From: JAAYCI01 sp031551695
Lineage (GTDB): Bacteria > Bacillota > Clostridia > Oscillospirales > Ruminococcaceae
Reading direction: 5' to 3'
DNA: 64,000 bases
Assembly (NCBI GenBank): GCA_031551695.1
Contig: JAVBNG010000006.1
Location: 6,478 to 70,477, forward strand
Shown piece by piece: positions 1 through 9,735 of the stretch (positions are counted from its first letter, which is position 1; the number at the start of each line of letters is the position of its first letter). The notes below the pieces were generated by a model. It was not told the DNA's origin, made no database searches, and was given only the letters and a program-made list of their open reading frames with translations. The position numbers were made by a program, and so were the translations under genes.

Positions 1-1
1 G

Positions 2-94
2 AAAATGAACAAAACCAGTAGAGCACAGTTAAGTTCGAAAGTCAACTTCGCTAAAGAAAAGTTTAACGAAATTTTACAGAGCGTTTGTGTTTGA
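2..94 (+). CDS. 3' end of an unidentified upstream gene (partial)
   Basis: An open frame enters from the left edge and stops at TGA 92-94, about 50 bases before polC. The visible tail is about 30 residues, lysine/serine rich and ending in ...LQSVCV. I do not recognise it, and a run this short can be open by chance. ispG often precedes polC in Clostridia, but this tail does not look like an IspG C-terminus. Confidence 0.25.
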   Translation, partial: KMNKTSRAQLSSKVNFAKEKFNEILQSVCV

Positions 95-144
95 TATTGC
101 AACAGGTGGAACAGCAGATAACCAGGCGGAAAGGGGGTGCTTTT

Positions 145-3100
145 GTGGGAATAGAACTGGGAGAGCTTTGCCCGGAGCTGGTGGCGGATGAAGCCGGCGG
201 TGCGGTGTTTGCCGGGGTGCAGGTGCAGTCGTTGGGTATAGACGAAGCGAACCGCCGCGTGAAAGTGTACTACAAAAGCGCCCGGCCGCTTTTGCCAAAT
301 GAAAAAACTGTGTTAGAACAGGCGATTCTAACGCGTTTCCCGGCTCATGGCATCATTTTATCGGGCAGCTTCCCGTACGAAGCCATTACCCAGCACGAGG
401 TATTTGCCGCCGCAAGAGAGCTGGCCACCGCCGGCATGCCTTTGAACGGCTACCTGCGCAGCGCCGCTTGCGAAATAAACGGCGGGCAAATCGATGTGTA
501 CCTCGCCTGTGCCCACGGCCTTTTGGAAGACGTTGGCTTTGCCGGGGCGCTGGCTGAAAAAATAGAGAAAATGACAGGGACCCGTCCGCAAGTGGTGTGC
601 CATGAAAGCGCCGCCGCACAAAACGGCGCAAGGCAGGTAAATTCCGCTTTTGACGGATATACAGCGGTAGAGCCGGGTACACTGGTGGATACCCCGGTTG
701 ACGGCACTTTTTCGGCGGCGGTACCGGCTATGCCGATGAAGAGCAGCGCCGAAGGCGCAGACGCCGCGGCGCAACCATCGGTTGCGCTTGCGCAGGACTT
801 GCCCTGGCATGACACCCCGCGCGACCCGTTTGCGGCGAACGGCACAAACGGTGCGGCGGGCAAAACTGTCCCCGTGCAACCGCCGGTTGTACATGCGCAG
901 CAGCCGCCCATTCCGGTGCGCACGCCGGAGGAAATCATGCCGCGGGGCGCGGCGCCGCAAAGCCGCTTCAAGGTGGATGGCCTGGACCTAGACGGCTCGC
1001 CGCCGGAGCGCATCCTTGGCGTGGGCTTTGCGCCGAAAAAACTGACGCCCCTTGTTCAAATAGACGGAAGCGTGAATAAATGCACCGTGTGGGGCCAGGT
1101 GTTTGGCACCGATACCTTCGACCTGCGTGGCGGCGGCAAAAGCATCACCATCTCCATCACGGATTTTGACAAGTCCGTGTTTGTAAAGCTGCGCTCTTTC
1201 GGAAATATGAAGCTGGGAAAAATCGAGGACCTGGGCACCGGCGATGTCATCATTGTGCGCGGGGCCTGCCAGTACGACCAATATTTGCAGGAATACTGCG
1301 TGGCGCCGGACGATATCATCCGCGTGAAGCTGGCCGAGAAAAAGGACGAGGCCGAAGTGAAGCGCGTGGAACTGCACCTGCACACGAAGTTGAGCAGCAT
1401 GGACGGCCTGTGCGACCCGGCGGAAGTGGTGAAAACAGCGGCGGCCATGGGGCACAAGGCCGTTGCCATCACGGACCACGGTGTGGTGCAGGCGTACCCG
1501 GAGGCCATGCTGGCGCTGGAAAAAGTGCGGAAAACCAACCCGGATTTTAAAGTGATTTACGGCATGGAAGCCTATTTTGTGGACGACATGGTGCCCATTT
1601 TGGCGGGCGAAGCCGAGGGATCTTTGGCGGACATGGAGTTTGTGGTGTTCGACATTGAGACGACGGGCCTTGTGCCCGGGCGGGACAAAATGACGGAGAT
1701 CGGCGCGGTGGTGTTTGCCGGGGGCGAGTTAAGGGAGACCTTTGGCACCTTTGTGGACCCCGGCATGCCCATTCCCGCCAATATCACCGAGCTGACCGGC
1801 ATCACTGGCGAGATGGTGCAAGGCGCGCCCGGCCAGGACGAAGCCGTGCGCAGCTTTCTGGACTTTGCCGCCGGGCGCGTGCTGGTGGCGCACAACGCCC
1901 ATGGGTTCGACATGCGTTTCATCCGCCTTGCCGCCGAAAACGCGGGCCTTGGCGCGGCATTTGCCGCCATGGATACGCTGCCGTTGGCGCAGTCGCTGTA
2001 TCCGGGCCTGTCGCGCTACACGCTGGATTCCATCGGGAACCATCTGGAGATCCCGAAGTTCAACCACCACCGCGCCGTGGATGACGCCCGTGCTTTGGCA
2101 CAGATTTTCACCCACATGCACGCGGAGCTTGGCGAGCGCGGCATCCGGCGCTGTGAGGGGTTGAACACGGGGCTGTCCTCCGGGCGGGCCCTTTCCAAGC
2201 GCAGCCACCACATGATTTTGCTGGTGCAAAACGTCGTGGGGCTGAAAAATATGTACAAGATCGTGTCCGCCAGCCATTTGCAGTATTATGCCTACGGCAA
2301 AAACAAAGGCCCGCGGGTGCCGCGCAGCCTGCTAGAACAGCACCGCGAGGGGCTTCTCGTGGGCTCCGCATGCGAGGCAGGCGAGTTGTACGGCGCGGTG
2401 CTGGGCGGCAAAAGCGACGAAGAGCTGAAAAAAATAGCGTCTTATTATGATTTTCTCGAAATACAGCCCATCGGCAACAACCGCTTTTTGCTCAAACGCG
2501 ACAATGACCCGGTGGAAAGTGAAGAACAGCTGCAGGACTTCAACCGCACCATCATCCGCCTGGGCAAGGAGCTGGGCAAGCCCGTGGTGGCAACCTGCGA
2601 CGTGCACTTCATGAAGCCGCGGGACGCAGTTTTCCGCAGCGTGCTGCAGGCGGGCATGGGGTTTTCCGATGCGGACGACCAGGCCCCGCTGTATTTCCGC
2701 ACTACAGACGAAATGCTGGCGGAGTTCAAATACCTTTCGAAGGAAGAAGCCTACGAAGTGGTGGTGGAGGCCCCGAACAAAATTGCCGATATGATCGACG
2801 CGGACGTGCGGCCCATTCCGAAGGGGACGTTTACGCCCACCATTCCCGGCTCGGACGAGACACTGCGCGAAACCACCATGCAAAACGCCAGGGAGCGCTA
2901 TGGAGACCCTTTGCCGGACATTGTGCGCCAGCGGCTGGAAAAAGAGCTGGATTCCATCATCAAGCACGGGTTTGCGGTGCTGTACGTCATTGCGCAAAAG
3001 CTTGTGAAAGACAGCGAGGACCATGGGTATTTGGTGGGCAGCCGCGGGTCGGTAGGTTCCTCCGCCGTGGCCAATTTTGCCGGCATCTCCGAGGTGAACC

Positions 3101-4719
3101 CACTGCCGCCGCATTATTTATGTCCCTCGTGCAAGTACAGTGAGTTTTTTGAGGATGGCAGCGTTGCCAGCGGTTTTGACCTGCCGGATAAGGAATGCCC
3201 GGTTTGCGGTGCCAAAATGAAAGGCGACGGGAATGAGATCCCGTTCGAGACCTTCCTCGGCTTCGAGGGCGACAAGGAACCCGACATCGACCTGAACTTT
3301 TCCGGCGAGTACCAGAGCCAGGCGCACAAATATACGGAGGAACTGTTCGGCAGCGAGTATGTGTTCAAGGCGGGCACCGTGAGCGGCCTGCAGGACAAGA
3401 CGGCCTTTGGCTATGTGAAAAAGTATGCCGAAGAGCGCGGCATTCCCCTTGGCCGCGCCGAGACAGACCGCCTGATTGCGGGCTGCGTGGGCGTGAAGCG
3501 CACCACGGGCCAGCACCCGGGCGGCATGGTGGTGGTGCCGTCGGGTTACGAAGTAACGGATTTTTGCCCCGTGCAGCACCCGGCGGACGACAAGGACAAG
3601 GGTGTCGTCACCACCCATTTTGAGTTTAAATACCTGCACGACACACTGTTGAAGCTGGACGAGCTGGGCCATGACGTGCCGACGCTGTACCATCATTTAG
3701 AAAAGCAGACCGGCGTAAAAATAAGCGACGTGCCGATGAATGATCCGAAAATCATCAGCCTGCTTACGTCTGTGCAGGCGCTGGGCGTGACGGAGGAGGA
3801 AATTTATTCCGCCACCGGCACCCTCGGCATTCCGGAACTTGGCACCAACTTCGTGCGGCAGATGCTGGTGGAGGCACAGCCGAAAAACTTCGGCGACCTC
3901 ATCCAAATTTCCGGCCTTTCCCACGGCACGGACGTGTGGAGCGGCAACGCGCAGGATTTGATCAAAAACAAAGTGTGTGATATTTCGGAAGTGATCGGTA
4001 CCCGCGACAGCATCATGACCTACCTGATCCACAAGGGCCTGCCGAACAAGATGGCCTTTGACGTGATGGAAAAAACGCGCAAGGGCAAGGTGGCGAAGGA
4101 GGGCTTTCCCCCCGGTGTGGAGGAGCAGATGAAGGCCTGCGGCGTGCCGGGCTGGTACATGGAAAGCTGTAAAAAAATCAAGTATATGTTCCCGAAGGCC
4201 CACGCCGTGGCATACCTCATCATGGCCGTGAAGCTGATGTGGTTTAAAATTTACCACCCGGTGGCCTATTACGCCACTTACCTTACCGTGCGCGGCAACG
4301 ATATCGACTACGAGGCTGCGATTGGTGGCAAAGAAGTGGCGAAACGGCACATCCGCGAGTTGCAGGAGCTTTTGAAGACCGACAAAAGCGCCAAAAACGA
4401 GGACACACTGACGACGCTATTGAACACCAACGAATATCTGTGCCGTGGGTTCGCGTTTTTGCCCATTGAGCTGGGCAAAAGCCGGGCAAATGAGTACATG
4501 GTGGAGGACGGGAAAATTCGCCTGCCGTTTTTGGCCTTGAAGGGCGTGGGCGCCATCCAGGCGGCGGCGCTGGAAAACGCCACGCTGGCCGGGCAAAAAT
4601 ACCTGTCCATTGAAGAACTGCAAAACGCCTCCGGCGTGCCCGGCGCGGTGATTGAGGCGCTGGACAAGGCCGGGGCGCTGGGAGGATTGCCAAAAAGCAA
4701 CCAAATATCTTTTTTTTGA
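145..4719 (+). CDS. polC: DNA polymerase III alpha subunit, PolC type
   Basis: This is the Gram-positive replicative polymerase with built-in 3'-5' proofreading, working in the replisome beside DnaE. About 1524 residues, normal for PolC. In order: an N-terminal domain and a low-complexity Pro/Ala linker (roughly 1-300), an OB fold, the first half of the PHP domain (HLHTKLSSMDG near 408), the inserted DEDD exonuclease (FDIETTG near 500, HNAHGFD near 583), the rest of PHP, a four-cysteine zinc site (CPSC...CPVCG, about 993-1020) and the polymerase core (PDIDLNF near 1046). I chose GTG 145 because it sits 5-7 bases after an AAAGGGGGTG ribosome binding site; the frame is open further upstream but without one. 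A perfect hairpin terminator follows at 4750. Confidence 0.97.
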   Translation: MGIELGELCPELVADEAGGAVFAGVQVQSLGIDEANRRVKVYYKSARPLLPNEKTVLEQAILTRFPAHGIILSGSFPYEAITQHEVFAAARELATAGMPLNGYLRSAACEINGGQIDVYLACAHGLLEDVGFAGALAEKIEKMTGTRPQVVCHESAAAQNGARQVNSAFDGYTAVEPGTLVDTPVDGTFSAAVPAMPMKSSAEGADAAAQPSVALAQDLPWHDTPRDPFAANGTNGAAGKTVPVQPPVVHAQQPPIPVRTPEEIMPRGAAPQSRFKVDGLDLDGSPPERILGVGFAPKKLTPLVQIDGSVNKCTVWGQVFGTDTFDLRGGGKSITISITDFDKSVFVKLRSFGNMKLGKIEDLGTGDVIIVRGACQYDQYLQEYCVAPDDIIRVKLAEKKDEAEVKRVELHLHTKLSSMDGLCDPAEVVKTAAAMGHKAVAITDHGVVQAYPEAMLALEKVRKTNPDFKVIYGMEAYFVDDMVPILAGEAEGSLADMEFVVFDIETTGLVPGRDKMTEIGAVVFAGGELRETFGTFVDPGMPIPANITELTGITGEMVQGAPGQDEAVRSFLDFAAGRVLVAHNAHGFDMRFIRLAAENAGLGAAFAAMDTLPLAQSLYPGLSRYTLDSIGNHLEIPKFNHHRAVDDARALAQIFTHMHAELGERGIRRCEGLNTGLSSGRALSKRSHHMILLVQNVVGLKNMYKIVSASHLQYYAYGKNKGPRVPRSLLEQHREGLLVGSACEAGELYGAVLGGKSDEELKKIASYYDFLEIQPIGNNRFLLKRDNDPVESEEQLQDFNRTIIRLGKELGKPVVATCDVHFMKPRDAVFRSVLQAGMGFSDADDQAPLYFRTTDEMLAEFKYLSKEEAYEVVVEAPNKIADMIDADVRPIPKGTFTPTIPGSDETLRETTMQNARERYGDPLPDIVRQRLEKELDSIIKHGFAVLYVIAQKLVKDSEDHGYLVGSRGSVGSSAVANFAGISEVNPLPPHYLCPSCKYSEFFEDGSVASGFDLPDKECPVCGAKMKGDGNEIPFETFLGFEGDKEPDIDLNFSGEYQSQAHKYTEELFGSEYVFKAGTVSGLQDKTAFGYVKKYAEERGIPLGRAETDRLIAGCVGVKRTTGQHPGGMVVVPSGYEVTDFCPVQHPADDKDKGVVTTHFEFKYLHDTLLKLDELGHDVPTLYHHLEKQTGVKISDVPMNDPKIISLLTSVQALGVTEEEIYSATGTLGIPELGTNFVRQMLVEAQPKNFGDLIQISGLSHGTDVWSGNAQDLIKNKVCDISEVIGTRDSIMTYLIHKGLPNKMAFDVMEKTRKGKVAKEGFPPGVEEQMKACGVPGWYMESCKKIKYMFPKAHAVAYLIMAVKLMWFKIYHPVAYYATYLTVRGNDIDYEAAIGGKEVAKRHIRELQELLKTDKSAKNEDTLTTLLNTNEYLCRGFAFLPIELGKSRANEYMVEDGKIRLPFLALKGVGAIQAAALENATLAGQKYLSIEELQNASGVPGAVIEALDKAGALGGLPKSNQISFF

Positions 4720-4749
4720 TGGATATCCCGCCTGTACTTAAAAAAAGAG

Positions 4750-4775
4750 CCCCGTGTGAATTCACACGGGGTTTT
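4750..4775. terminator. Bidirectional terminator between polC and the MutS-like gene
   Basis: A 22-bp perfect palindrome spans 4750-4771 (CCCCGTGTGAA and its complement). It is followed by TTTT on the plus strand and preceded by an A-run at 4739-4746, which gives a T-run on the minus strand. The TGA stop of the minus-strand gene (4762-4764) lies inside the stem. Confidence 0.85.
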
Positions 4776-6429
4776 GTGCAGTGTTCCACCGGTGGGTGCG
4801 CGCGTAGTTTTGTACCAGCTCGTTTGCCGTGTCGACGATTTCCGGCGGGAAGCCTTTCACCTGCAGCAGCTTCAACGCGTTGCGGCTTGTGGCCGGGCCG
4901 GGTTCCAGCCGGTAGGTGAAAGAAACCTCGTTGTTCCGGATTGTTTCTGAAAAATGGTAATTGTCATACAGCCCAGCTACCATGGAGACAAGCTCCAGGT
5001 CATGCGTGGCGGCAAAACAAAGCGCATTTTTGCCACTGAAGTAACGCAGGAATGAAAACGCGGCGCCGATGCGCTCAACGGTGTTGGTGCCCTTTAAAAT
5101 TTCGTCGATGAACAAATATGCGAATGCATCCCGGGAAACAGCATCCACCAGCCGTTTCATGGATTTGATCTCCGCAATAAAATAGCTGTCACCCTCGATG
5201 ATATCATCCGACACTGCCATGGCGGTGAGGACGTCTGCCCGCTGCATGCGAAAATGCTGCGCGCAGCAGGTGTTCAGGGTTTGCGCCAGCAGGCAGTTTA
5301 CCGCAAGAGCCTTGAGGAATGTGGATTTACCGGATGCGTTGGAACCTGTGAGCAGAACGCCTTTGCCAGCCGTGATATCGTTGGCGACGGGATGGGCAAG
5401 GAGAGGGTGATACAGTTGCTGTGCCGAAAGCGCACGGGTGCCGTCAAACTCCGGCGCCGTGAAAAACGGCAGGCTTTCGCGCAAAGAGCAGACGGCACAG
5501 GCAATGTCGACCCTGGCGACATCTTCGAACAGGTTTTCGGTGGCTGAGCGGTTTTTATTTACAAAGCGGTCTGCCCAAAAATAGCATAGAATCGGCAGCA
5601 GCAGGCAGCCGAACAAATCCAGCAGTGCGGCTTCCTTCAGGTGCTCCGAATAACGCATCACCGCAAGCGGCGTGCCGGCTTTGGCACAAATATTTCGGCG
5701 TTTTTCCATTTGCGCGGCCAGTTTTGGATCCAAACCGCGCAAAAGGGGCAGCATTTTTTTCGACCAATATAAGGCCTCGGCCAGCGGAAGCATTGTATGG
5801 TAGGCCGGAAGCGACGATTTCAGCACATAGGACGCGACCAGATTGGCCAAAAGGCTGAGCAAAAGGATAAGCCCAAACACCTGTACACCCGCAAGCAGCA
5901 GAAAAATTGACACGAAAGGCAGGCTGGCAAGCACCAGAACCAACAGTTTTTGCCTGCGCGGGATGGGAGCGGATTCCAGCGTGAGCGCCGCAAGACTGCC
6001 GGTGCCGGAACGGCCGATGCGGCTCAAGAGATACATCAGGCGGAACATGGCGGCGCTGTCCGCCTGAAGCGCGCAGACAAACTTTTCTTGCCCGTCCAGT
6101 TCCTCCTCGGGAAGGCGCGTTTGCCGCAGCTGCTTGTAGAGGAAAATATCGCCAATTTCGCTGTGGCAGGCGTTTACGCGCTGGTACACTTCATCCATGT
6201 CAAGATTTTGCCAGGTGAGGTCATCCACAAATGTGGCACCTGTGTGCAAGGGGACGTAGGTTTGCCAGTAATATTCCGCGGAGAACAGCTTTTTTCGTTC
6301 GGGGACGGCGCCGAACGAAGTGCGAAGTTTTGCCTGCAAGCGTCTTTTTTGGCGAAAATGCCGCACCGTGCCGTATATTACGCAGGCGGTAGCCGCCAGG
6401 GCTATAAAATAGGGGAGCCAGTGTTGCAT
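4762..6429 (-). CDS. Membrane-anchored MutS-like ATPase
   Basis: A 555-residue protein ending in a MutS-type ABC ATPase domain. The Walker A motif GSNASGKST lies near residue 360 and Walker B LFIDEILKGTN near 440. The N-terminus (WLPYFIALAATACVIYG) is a transmembrane segment, and a second hydrophobic pair lies near residues 170-205. It lacks the mismatch-recognition domain of MutS1, so classical mismatch repair is unlikely. Related membrane MutS-family proteins are common in Firmicutes and have no settled role. The start is ATG 6429, behind AAAGGCAGG; the longer frame overlaps the upstream glycosylase and has no ribosome binding site. It lies 55 bases after that glycosylase gene and may be cotranscribed. 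Confidence 0.85.
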   Translation of the reverse strand: MQHWLPYFIALAATACVIYGTVRHFRQKRRLQAKLRTSFGAVPERKKLFSAEYYWQTYVPLHTGATFVDDLTWQNLDMDEVYQRVNACHSEIGDIFLYKQLRQTRLPEEELDGQEKFVCALQADSAAMFRLMYLLSRIGRSGTGSLAALTLESAPIPRRQKLLVLVLASLPFVSIFLLLAGVQVFGLILLLSLLANLVASYVLKSSLPAYHTMLPLAEALYWSKKMLPLLRGLDPKLAAQMEKRRNICAKAGTPLAVMRYSEHLKEAALLDLFGCLLLPILCYFWADRFVNKNRSATENLFEDVARVDIACAVCSLRESLPFFTAPEFDGTRALSAQQLYHPLLAHPVANDITAGKGVLLTGSNASGKSTFLKALAVNCLLAQTLNTCCAQHFRMQRADVLTAMAVSDDIIEGDSYFIAEIKSMKRLVDAVSRDAFAYLFIDEILKGTNTVERIGAAFSFLRYFSGKNALCFAATHDLELVSMVAGLYDNYHFSETIRNNEVSFTYRLEPGPATSRNALKLLQVKGFPPEIVDTANELVQNYARTHRWNTAQNPV

Positions 6430-6484
6430 AAATCCTGCCTTTCGATGTCGGTTCACGCTATATGGTGCGGAAAGATTTGTGCGG

Positions 6485-7063
6485 CTAGTATGTGTGGTCG
6501 CACACTTCCCGTATTTTTTCCCGAATGGCGGCGAAATCGTCAAATGCCATGGGTTTTTGGTTGGGGTTGCGCAACAGGGCGGCGGGGTGCAAAGTGGCGG
6601 TCATCCACACGCCGTTTTTTTGCACCCAGGTGCCGTGCTCTTTGGTGATGGCGTAGTCCGGCTTGATGATGACCTGCGCCGCTATGCGCCCTACACACAC
6701 GATGATTTTTGGGGATAGCAGGCGAAATTGTTCCCGCAGCCAGGGCAGGCAGGCTTCTCGTTCTTCCGGCATCGGGTCGCGGTTTTTGGGCGGGCGGCAT
6801 TTTACAATATTGGCGATGAAGACGTTTTTTTGGCGCGAGAGGCCGATGGTATCAAGGTAAACATCCAACAGCTTGCCGCTGCGGCCCACAAAGGGCAGGC
6901 CCTGCTCGTCCTCATTTTGGCCGGGGCCTTCGCCCACAAACAGCACTTCGGCATCCGGCACTCCTTCGCCAAATACCACATGGGTACGCGTGGCCGCAAG
7001 GCCACAGTTCCGGCAGGTTTGACATTTTTGCTTCAGTTCTTCCCACGCGGACAATCCATCCAC
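6485..7063 (-). CDS. Uracil-DNA glycosylase, family 4 (Fe-S type)
   Basis: This enzyme removes uracil from DNA at the start of base excision repair. The 192-residue protein has CxxC plus later cysteines (CQTCRNC, then Cys in NIVKCRPP and ACLPW) as expected for the 4Fe-4S cluster of family 4. It also has motif A (GEGPGQNEDEQGLPFVGRSG) and motif B (HPAALLR). The motif-A position that reads GEAPG in many relatives is GEGPG here, which is within family variation. It is the first gene of a short minus-strand pair with the MutS-like ATPase. Confidence 0.93.
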   Translation of the reverse strand: MDGLSAWEELKQKCQTCRNCGLAATRTHVVFGEGVPDAEVLFVGEGPGQNEDEQGLPFVGRSGKLLDVYLDTIGLSRQKNVFIANIVKCRPPKNRDPMPEEREACLPWLREQFRLLSPKIIVCVGRIAAQVIIKPDYAITKEHGTWVQKNGVWMTATLHPAALLRNPNQKPMAFDDFAAIREKIREVCDHTY

Positions 7064-7136
7064 CTCATTTGTACATTTTTTGTTGGCATTTTAATTAAGT
7101 ATATCATATTTGCGGCTACCCATGCGGCTTTATTTG

Positions 7137-7145
7137 TGATATAAT
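7137..7145 (+). promoter_or_regulatory. Extended -10 promoter for pduL
   Basis: TGATATAAT is a perfect -10 with an upstream TG (extended -10). No good -35 hexamer is seen 16-18 bases upstream. It lies 42 bases before the pduL start and reads away from the divergent glycosylase gene. Confidence 0.6.
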
Positions 7146-7186
7146 TAACCGGAAACAAAGCGCTACAAAGTTTTTTGGAGGCGGCA

Positions 7187-7756
7187 ATGAAAAAAGTGAT
7201 GGTCGAGACATCCGCGCGGCATGTCCATGTCAATGTTGATGACCTTGCAACGCTGTTTGGCGAAGGCTATGAGTTGCACGCAAAGAAGAACCTGTCACAG
7301 CCCGGCGAATTTGCCAGCGATGAGCGCGTTACCGTTGCGGGGCCGAAAGGGGAACTGCCGAATGTTTCCATTTTGGGGCCCACCCGCGGCAAAACGCAGG
7401 TGGAAATAAGCTTGACGGACGCGCGGCACATTGGGGTGAAGGCGCCTGTGCGTGTAAGCGGCGACATTGCCGGTTCCGCCGCCGTGACGCTGAAAGGGCC
7501 GAATGGCACGGTGGAGCTGAGCGAAGGCTGTATTGCCGCCAAGCGCCATGTGCATCTGGATACGCTGACAGCGGAAAAATTTGGCGTGGTGGACAAACAA
7601 GTGGTGAAAGTGGCTTGTGGTGCCAACGGCCGTGATGTGTTGTTTTGTGACGTTATTGCGCGCGTGAGTGATAAATTTGCTGCCGCCGTGCACCTGGACA
7701 CCGATGAGGCCAACGCGGCCGGCGGCCCGGCGGAAGGCGAAATCATCACCGACTGA
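7187..7756 (+). CDS. pduL: PduL-type phosphate acyltransferase (phosphotransacetylase)
   Basis: It interconverts acyl-CoA plus phosphate and acyl phosphate plus CoA, and so can feed acetate kinase for ATP synthesis. The 189-residue protein has the duplicated zinc-binding signatures of the PduL fold: ETSARHVHV near the N-terminus and AKRHVHL near residue 120. There is no N-terminal encapsulation peptide and no microcompartment gene nearby, so it is probably a cytosolic housekeeping enzyme. ATG 7187 follows GGAGG at 7177; the in-frame TTG 7175 lies before that site. A GC-rich hairpin follows at 7803. Confidence 0.93.
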   Translation: MKKVMVETSARHVHVNVDDLATLFGEGYELHAKKNLSQPGEFASDERVTVAGPKGELPNVSILGPTRGKTQVEISLTDARHIGVKAPVRVSGDIAGSAAVTLKGPNGTVELSEGCIAAKRHVHLDTLTAEKFGVVDKQVVKVACGANGRDVLFCDVIARVSDKFAAAVHLDTDEANAAGGPAEGEIITD

Positions 7757-7802
7757 TGTGCGCCTGCACTTGCGAAAAGGGAACATTTTCGGTAAAATAG
7801 AA

Positions 7803-7846
7803 CCCCGCGGCCGTGTTTTTGTAACAGGGCGCGGGGCGATTTTGTT
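7803..7846 (+). terminator. Terminator after pduL
   Basis: CCCCGCG (7803-7809) pairs with CGCGGGG (7830-7836), followed by CGATTTTGTT. The stem is strong but the T tract is short, so partial read-through into the radical SAM gene is possible. Confidence 0.6.
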
Positions 7847-7890
7847 CCCTGATTATATTTTGGCATCCGCGTGGGCGCGGCAGGAGGAAG

Positions 7891-9735
7891 ATGGACAGGA
7901 AACTAAAAAAAGCACTTTCCGGGGTGCAAAAGCCGGGGAGGTATACCGGTGCCGAGCCGGGGTGCCGCTATAAGGAGAAAACGCAGACAGACCTGCGTTT
8001 TGCGTTTTGCTTTCCCGACACCTACGAGGTGGGCATGTCCTTCCTGGGGATGAAAATATTGTATGAGATCATGAACCGGATGGACGGCGTGTGGTGCGAA
8101 AGGGCGTTTATGCCCTGGGTGGACATGCTGGCCGTGATGAAGGAAAGTGGCATTCCGCTGTACGCGCTGGAAAGTATGGATCCGCTGTCGGAATTTGACG
8201 TGCTGGGTTTCACGCTGCAATACGAGCTTTCCTACACGAATATCCTTGCTATGCTGGATTTGGCCGGCATTCCGCTGCGCGCGGCCGAGCGGGGCGAAGA
8301 GCATCCGCTGGTGATAGCTGGCGGGCCGTGCGCCTGCAACGCCGAGCCAATGGCCGATTTTTTTGATTTCATTCTGCTGGGTGAAGCGGAAGAAGTGATG
8401 CCGGAAATTTGCCGGTTTTTGATAGACGCGAAAAAAAGCGGCATGAAAAAGGCGGAACAGTTGCGCCGGTTGGCAGGGGAATTCGAAGGTGTATATGTGC
8501 CGTCACTTTATGAAGTGACTTATACGGGCAACGGCGAGGTGGAGGCCATCACGTCGCTGCATGGCGCGCCGGAGCGGGTGAAGAAGGCGATGATCCGGGA
8601 TTTTGCGGCTTTGCCCTCGCCGGAGCGGTTTGTGGTGCCCATGGTGGGCGCCGTGCATGACCGCGCCATGGTGGAAGTGATGCGCGGCTGTGTGCGCGGT
8701 TGCCGGTTCTGCCAGGCGGGCTTCATTTACCGCCCGGCCCGCCAGCGCGACGCCAAAGGTGTGAGCCGCCAGGCGAAAGCGCTGTGCGACAACACGGGTT
8801 ATGAGGAGATTAGCCTGACAAGCCTTTCCACCAGCGACCATACAGGTCTGGAAGAGATGTTGGACGACATGCTGGAGTGGACGAGTGAGCGCCACATCAA
8901 CATTGCGCTGCCATCCCTGCGGGTGGATAATTTTACGCCAAGTTTGGCAGAAAAGACAACAAAAATACGGAAAAGCGGCCTCACCTTTGCGCCGGAAGCT
9001 GGAACACAGCGTTTGCGGAATGTGATTAACAAAAATGTGACGGATGAAGAAATAGAGCGCACGGCCAAGATGGCATTTGATTCCGGATATACCCAGGTGA
9101 AGCTGTATTTTATGTTAGGCCTGCCCACGGAAACATTGGAAGATGTGGAAGGGATTGCGAATACTGCGCAAAAAGTGGTGGATTTGTTTTACGCGAACCC
9201 GGATAAGCCAAAAGGGCAGGGCGTAAAGGTTTCCATCAGTGTTTCGTGTTTTGTGCCAAAGCCGATGACGCCCTTCGAGGTGTGCGGGCAGGACAGCGAA
9301 GACACCCTGCGCCAAAAGCAGCAGCATTTGATCAAAAGCCTGAAAAGCCGCAAGATCTCTGTGAGCTACCACGATAGCAAAACCAGCTTTCTGGAGGCGG
9401 TGTTTGCCCGGGGCGACAGGCGGCTTGCCGCGGTGATTGAACAGGCGTACCGCGATGGCTGCGTGTTTGACAGCTGGGACGACCAGTTCAAGTATGATGT
9501 GTGGATGAAAGCTTTTGCGGACCGGGGGTTGGATCCACATTTTTACGCCAACCGCGCCTTGCCGCCGGAAGGCCTGCGGCCATGGAGCCACATGGACTAT
9601 GGTGTGAGCCGGCAGTTTTTAGCTGCGGAATATCAAAAAGCACGGGATGGCGGTACTACGCCACAGTGCCGGGAAAAATGCGCTGCGTGTGGGGTTTCGC
9701 AGCTGTACGGAGGGGAATGCTTTGGAAAAAATTAG
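7891..9735 (+). CDS. Radical SAM protein with B12-binding N-terminal domain (TIGR03960 family)
   Basis: A 614-residue protein with an N-terminal cobalamin-binding-like region (VGMSFLGMKILYEIMNR onward) and a radical SAM core carrying the cluster motif CVRGCRFCQAG (Cx3CxxC) near residue 265. A C-terminal cysteine cluster (CREKCAACG) closes the protein. The substrate is not known to me; in many Firmicutes this gene sits beside a TIGR03936 gene, as here. ATG 7891 follows GGAGGA. It overlaps the next gene by 14 bases, so the two are translationally coupled. Confidence 0.9.
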   Translation: MDRKLKKALSGVQKPGRYTGAEPGCRYKEKTQTDLRFAFCFPDTYEVGMSFLGMKILYEIMNRMDGVWCERAFMPWVDMLAVMKESGIPLYALESMDPLSEFDVLGFTLQYELSYTNILAMLDLAGIPLRAAERGEEHPLVIAGGPCACNAEPMADFFDFILLGEAEEVMPEICRFLIDAKKSGMKKAEQLRRLAGEFEGVYVPSLYEVTYTGNGEVEAITSLHGAPERVKKAMIRDFAALPSPERFVVPMVGAVHDRAMVEVMRGCVRGCRFCQAGFIYRPARQRDAKGVSRQAKALCDNTGYEEISLTSLSTSDHTGLEEMLDDMLEWTSERHINIALPSLRVDNFTPSLAEKTTKIRKSGLTFAPEAGTQRLRNVINKNVTDEEIERTAKMAFDSGYTQVKLYFMLGLPTETLEDVEGIANTAQKVVDLFYANPDKPKGQGVKVSISVSCFVPKPMTPFEVCGQDSEDTLRQKQQHLIKSLKSRKISVSYHDSKTSFLEAVFARGDRRLAAVIEQAYRDGCVFDSWDDQFKYDVWMKAFADRGLDPHFYANRALPPEGLRPWSHMDYGVSRQFLAAEYQKARDGGTTPQCREKCAACGVSQLYGGECFGKN

